From: Bacteroidales bacterium
GTDB taxonomy: Bacteria > Bacteroidota > Bacteroidia > Bacteroidales > B18-G4
Reading direction: 5' to 3'
NCBI GenBank assembly: GCA_023132505.1
Contig: JAGLYE010000028.1
Coordinates: 1 to 11,328, forward strand
DNA: 11,328 nt
The position numbers and the translations under genes were made by a program. Each line of letters begins with the position of its first letter. Within the stretch, counting starts at the first letter, position 1. The notes under the pieces were generated by a model. It made no database searches. It was given only the letters and a program-made list of their open reading frames with translations, and was not told where the DNA came from. Positions 8,866 through 11,328 of this stretch are shown here, in pieces.

Positions 8866-10356
8866 ATGAAGTACAGCAGATTAGCCCTGGTATTCCTAAT
8901 GATGATTTTCATTGCATCATTGTCGTCCTGCAGCTTTTTCAAAAAGAAACAATATTCCAGGACCACCAATTGGGAATACAACAATCCTGAAAATGGCGGA
9001 TTTGAAGTTTCCGAAGTCAAGGAACAATTTGCCGGCCCAGGTCTGATTCTTATTGAAGGAGGCACTTTTGTCATGGGATCCACTCAGGAAGACCTGATGT
9101 TTGATTGGAACAACTACCCTCGAAGGGTTACCATCGCTTCTTTTTATATGGATGAAACGGAAGTCAGCAATCTCGATTACCTTGAGTACCTTTATTGGTT
9201 AAAACGAATTTTCGGAACTGATTACCCCCAGGTGTTTGTCAATGCTTTGCCCGACACCCTTGTTTGGCGCGACAGGCTCTCCTATAACGAGCCGCTGGTT
9301 GAAACATACCTCCGCCACCCGGCATATCATAATTACCCTGTTGTTGGTGTAACATGGTTGCAGGCCAACGACTACTGCTCATGGAGGACTGACAGGGTTA
9401 ATGAATGGATACTTATCAACGAAGGCATCCTGGACCTCGACCCTGATCAGAAAAATGAAAATAATTTTAATACCGAAGCATACCTGGCTGGTCAGTACGA
9501 AGGACTCGTAAACAAGCCACTCCGTAACCTGAACCCGAACTCCACAGGTGAACGAAATGCCAGTATCCAGGACGGGTTGATCACACCCCGCTACAGGCTC
9601 CCAACCGAAGCCGAATGGGAATATGCAGCACTGGGCCTTATCGGCAATACCCTGTATGAAAGGGTCGTTGAAAGGAGAAGGTATCCGTGGAACGGGAATT
9701 ATACCCGGACCGACGAAAAGAAATATTACGGCAGTTTCGTGGCTAACTTTAAAAGAGGCCGCGGCGACTATATGGGTGTTGCAGGCAACCTTAATGATGG
9801 TGCCGACATCCCTGCTCCCATCGGTTCATACTGGCCCAATGATTACGGCCTTTATAACATGGCCGGCAATGTGAGTGAATGGGTACTTGATATCTACAGG
9901 CCACTATCACTCGAAGATTTTTCCGACTATAACCCATACAGGGGGAATGTCTTTGAAAATGCTGTCCGTGACCAGGACGGTTTCCTCGTAGATAAAGACA
10001 GTCTCGGACAGATCAGGTATGAAGAAGTGCCGGATGAAGAACTTGTTGGCAGGATCAATTATCGTAAAGCCGATAACAGGAACTATGACGATGGCGACCA
10101 GATGACACATCTCTCAGAAAGTGGCGACTGGCTGTCGGAACCAAGTGAATCCAACCAAACCAATGGTATGTACGAATACGGGGTTACCTCATTGATCAGC
10201 GATGAAGCCCGTGTTTATAAAGGCGGTTCATGGAAAGACAGGGCGTATTACCTCAGCCCGGGCCAGCGAAGGTTCATGAACGAAAATATGGCTACAAACT
10301 TTATTGGATTCCGCTGTGCCATGTCAAGGGTAGGCAGTCCAATGCCAGGACGCTAA
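8866..10356 (+). CDS. gldJ: Gliding motility lipoprotein GldJ (SUMF1/FGE-like fold)
   Basis: 496 residues; the ATG follows an in-frame TAA at 8842-8844. A lipoprotein signal ends in the lipobox LSSC with Cys22 as the lipidated residue, giving an outer-membrane lipoprotein. The body is an FGE-sulfatase (SUMF1) domain: IEGGTFVMGST near 60-70, VTWLQANDYCSWR near 164, YRLPTEAEWEYAALG near 242, YNMAGNVSEWV near 328, and KGGSWKDRAYYL from 452 to NFIGFRCAMS near 488. An acidic insert of about 100 residues separates the last two blocks. The positions matching the two catalytic cysteines of formylglycine-generating enzyme are Asp458 and Leu463, so it is structural, as for GldJ/GldK. GldK has the same fold but normally precedes gldL, gldM and gldN; here murF follows and porU is close by, which favours GldJ. 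GldJ is needed for gliding and T9SS function and stabilises GldK. Tandem stops (TAA TAG) end the gene. GldK remains the alternative. Confidence 0.82.
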   Translation: MKYSRLALVFLMMIFIASLSSCSFFKKKQYSRTTNWEYNNPENGGFEVSEVKEQFAGPGLILIEGGTFVMGSTQEDLMFDWNNYPRRVTIASFYMDETEVSNLDYLEYLYWLKRIFGTDYPQVFVNALPDTLVWRDRLSYNEPLVETYLRHPAYHNYPVVGVTWLQANDYCSWRTDRVNEWILINEGILDLDPDQKNENNFNTEAYLAGQYEGLVNKPLRNLNPNSTGERNASIQDGLITPRYRLPTEAEWEYAALGLIGNTLYERVVERRRYPWNGNYTRTDEKKYYGSFVANFKRGRGDYMGVAGNLNDGADIPAPIGSYWPNDYGLYNMAGNVSEWVLDIYRPLSLEDFSDYNPYRGNVFENAVRDQDGFLVDKDSLGQIRYEEVPDEELVGRINYRKADNRNYDDGDQMTHLSESGDWLSEPSESNQTNGMYEYGVTSLISDEARVYKGGSWKDRAYYLSPGQRRFMNENMATNFIGFRCAMSRVGSPMPGR

Positions 10357-10381
10357 TAGTGGATCCGGATAAAATATTCAG

Positions 10382-10414
10382 CCCCATCCTTCGTAAAGGG
10401 ATGGGGTTTTTTTT
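10382..10414 (+). terminator. Rho-independent terminator after gldJ
   Basis: A perfect 8-bp stem, CCCCATCC (10382-10389) with GGATGGGG (10399-10406), is followed directly by eight T (10407-10414). The stem can extend by a T-G wobble and a T-A pair to leave a 5-base loop. The T run lies only on the plus-strand side, so it ends the porP-gldJ transcript. It begins 26 bp after the gldJ stop. Confidence 0.88.
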
Positions 10415-10421
10415 ATATTTG
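10414..10421 (+). promoter_or_regulatory. Possible -7 promoter element for murF
   Basis: TATATTTG matches the Bacteroidota -7 consensus TAnnTTTG exactly. It starts at the last T of the terminator and ends five bases before the murF ATG. A start site at the usual distance would fall at or next to the ATG, giving a leaderless or nearly leaderless message. The expected -33 TTTG is not present; the nearest is TTCG at 10390-10393 inside the hairpin. An AT-rich tract can give this match by chance, so confidence is low. Confidence 0.3.
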
Positions 10422-10426
10422 TATCA

Positions 10427-11328
10427 ATGAGTATAATCAATGAACTATATCGGCATTACACCCGGTCAGGTGGGATTACTACCGATTCCCGTCATGTAGA
10501 AAAAGAATCGGTCTTTTTTGCATTGAAGGGAGATAACTTCGATGGTAACACCTATGCATCAGAAGCTTTAGAGAAAGGTGCAAGCCTGGCGGTGATCGAT
10601 AATAAGGACTATGCTGCAGGCCCCGGTTTCTTCCCGGTGGATGATACCCTGAAAACCCTGCAAGACCTGGCTGCTTATCATAGGAAAATGCTGGATATTC
10701 CGGTCATCGGACTTACCGGGACCAATGGAAAGACAACAAGCAAAGAATTGATAAATCAGGTCTTTTCAAAAAAATACAAAACACATGCTACTGACGGAAA
10801 CCTGAACAATCATATCGGTGTCCCGCTAACACTGCTCGGCATTGGAAACGACATTGAAATAGCTATCGTTGAAATGGGAGCTAACCATGAGGGTGAAATC
10901 GCAGAGCTTTGCAGTATTGCACAACCCACACATGGGCTGATCACCAATATTGGGAAGGCCCACCTCGAAGGTTTCAAGAGCTGGGAAGGGGTGATCAGGG
11001 CAAAGTCCGAATTGTATGATTACCTTTTAAAATCAACCGGAAAGGCATATGTTCATTACGATGATAAATTATTAATGAAGCTTGCATCCCCCCTATTAAA
11101 AGAAACTTATGGCACCGATAACAAAGCCAATGTCCATGCATCAATAATGGCTTCAATCCCTTTCCTGGAAATCCAATGGGATCGGCAAATCATTAAAACA
11201 CATCTTTATGGTGACTATAACTTTGAAAATGTAATGGCAGCGGTTTGCATAGGGAGGTCTTTTCAGGTTGAGCCGGCTGATATCATAGAAGCAATTGCCT
11301 CATATATCCCTGCCAATAACCGAAGCCA
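10427..11328 (+). CDS. murF: UDP-N-acetylmuramoyl-tripeptide--D-alanyl-D-alanine ligase MurF (3' end beyond window)
   Basis: Open from ATG 10427 to the right edge, 300 codons by hand translation; MurF is usually about 430 residues, so most of the C-terminal domain is missing. It is the cytoplasmic, ATP-dependent enzyme that adds D-Ala-D-Ala to the UDP-MurNAc-tripeptide, the last soluble step of peptidoglycan precursor synthesis. The N-terminal domain has TTDSRHVEKESVFFALKG (19-36), the UDP-MurNAc-binding part. The ATPase domain has the P-loop TGTNGKTT (97-104), GNLNNHIGVPLTLL (124-137), VEMGANHEGEI (148-158), ITNIGKAHLEGF (172-183), the lysine expected to be carbamylated, Lys193 in RAKSELYDYL, and GDYNFENVMAA (262-272). 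The motif GNLNNHIGVPLTLL and the downstream YIPANNRS separate MurF from MurC, MurD and MurE. A terminator lies between gldJ and this gene, so it is probably expressed at least partly from its own promoter. The start gives a complete N-terminal domain. Confidence 0.95.
   Translation, partial: MSIINELYRHYTRSGGITTDSRHVEKESVFFALKGDNFDGNTYASEALEKGASLAVIDNKDYAAGPGFFPVDDTLKTLQDLAAYHRKMLDIPVIGLTGTNGKTTSKELINQVFSKKYKTHATDGNLNNHIGVPLTLLGIGNDIEIAIVEMGANHEGEIAELCSIAQPTHGLITNIGKAHLEGFKSWEGVIRAKSELYDYLLKSTGKAYVHYDDKLLMKLASPLLKETYGTDNKANVHASIMASIPFLEIQWDRQIIKTHLYGDYNFENVMAAVCIGRSFQVEPADIIEAIASYIPANNRS

Noticed and set aside
8866..10356. Annotation as a sulfatase-modifying (formylglycine-generating) enzyme
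   Set aside because: The catalytic cysteine positions are Asp and Leu, the protein is a lipoprotein, and its neighbours are T9SS genes, all of which point to GldJ.
10230..10430. 66-residue plus-strand ORF over the end of gldJ and the terminator
   Set aside because: It overlaps gldJ in another frame and reads through the terminator hairpin; it has no recognisable features.

Overview
The window comes from a member of the Bacteroidota. Four of its five genes belong to families tied to the type IX secretion system (T9SS) and gliding apparatus: two PorU-type C25 cysteine peptidases, a PorP/SprF family outer-membrane protein and a GldJ-type lipoprotein. None of the starts has a clear Shine-Dalgarno sequence; upstream regions are A/T-rich, as is usual in this phylum. 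Base composition looks moderate (mid-40s % GC by eye), which argues against a low-GC Flavobacterium. A Bacteroidales-like lineage is possible, but this is inference.

Layout. Positions 1-3682 (minus) hold a second PorU-type protein that runs off the left edge. Positions 3771-7601 (minus) hold a complete 1276-residue PorU. Both genes read leftward, 88 bp apart with no terminator between them, so they probably form one transcript with porU first. Positions 7602-7821 are an AT-rich divergent intergenic region. To the right, on the plus strand, are a 334-residue PorP/SprF protein (7822-8826), a 496-residue GldJ-like lipoprotein (8866-10356), a clear rho-independent terminator (10382-10414), and the first 300 residues of MurF (10427 to the right edge).

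How the genes fit together. PorU is the cell-surface sortase that removes the C-terminal signal from T9SS cargo and attaches the mature protein to anionic lipopolysaccharide. PorP/SprF proteins sit in the outer membrane and connect cargo or the PorK/N ring to the translocon. GldJ is an outer-membrane lipoprotein, related to GldK, needed for gliding and for stability of the secretion machinery. MurF is a cytoplasmic peptidoglycan precursor ligase with no direct T9SS role; it appears to be a chromosomal neighbour that is transcriptionally separable.

The most notable feature is the tandem pair of full-architecture PorU-type peptidases. They share signal peptide, long N-terminal region, C25 domain with intact His/Cys dyad at the same spacing, and a C-terminal YPNPF-type domain. 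The distal copy could be a second sortase. No mobile element, tRNA, rRNA or CRISPR array is visible.
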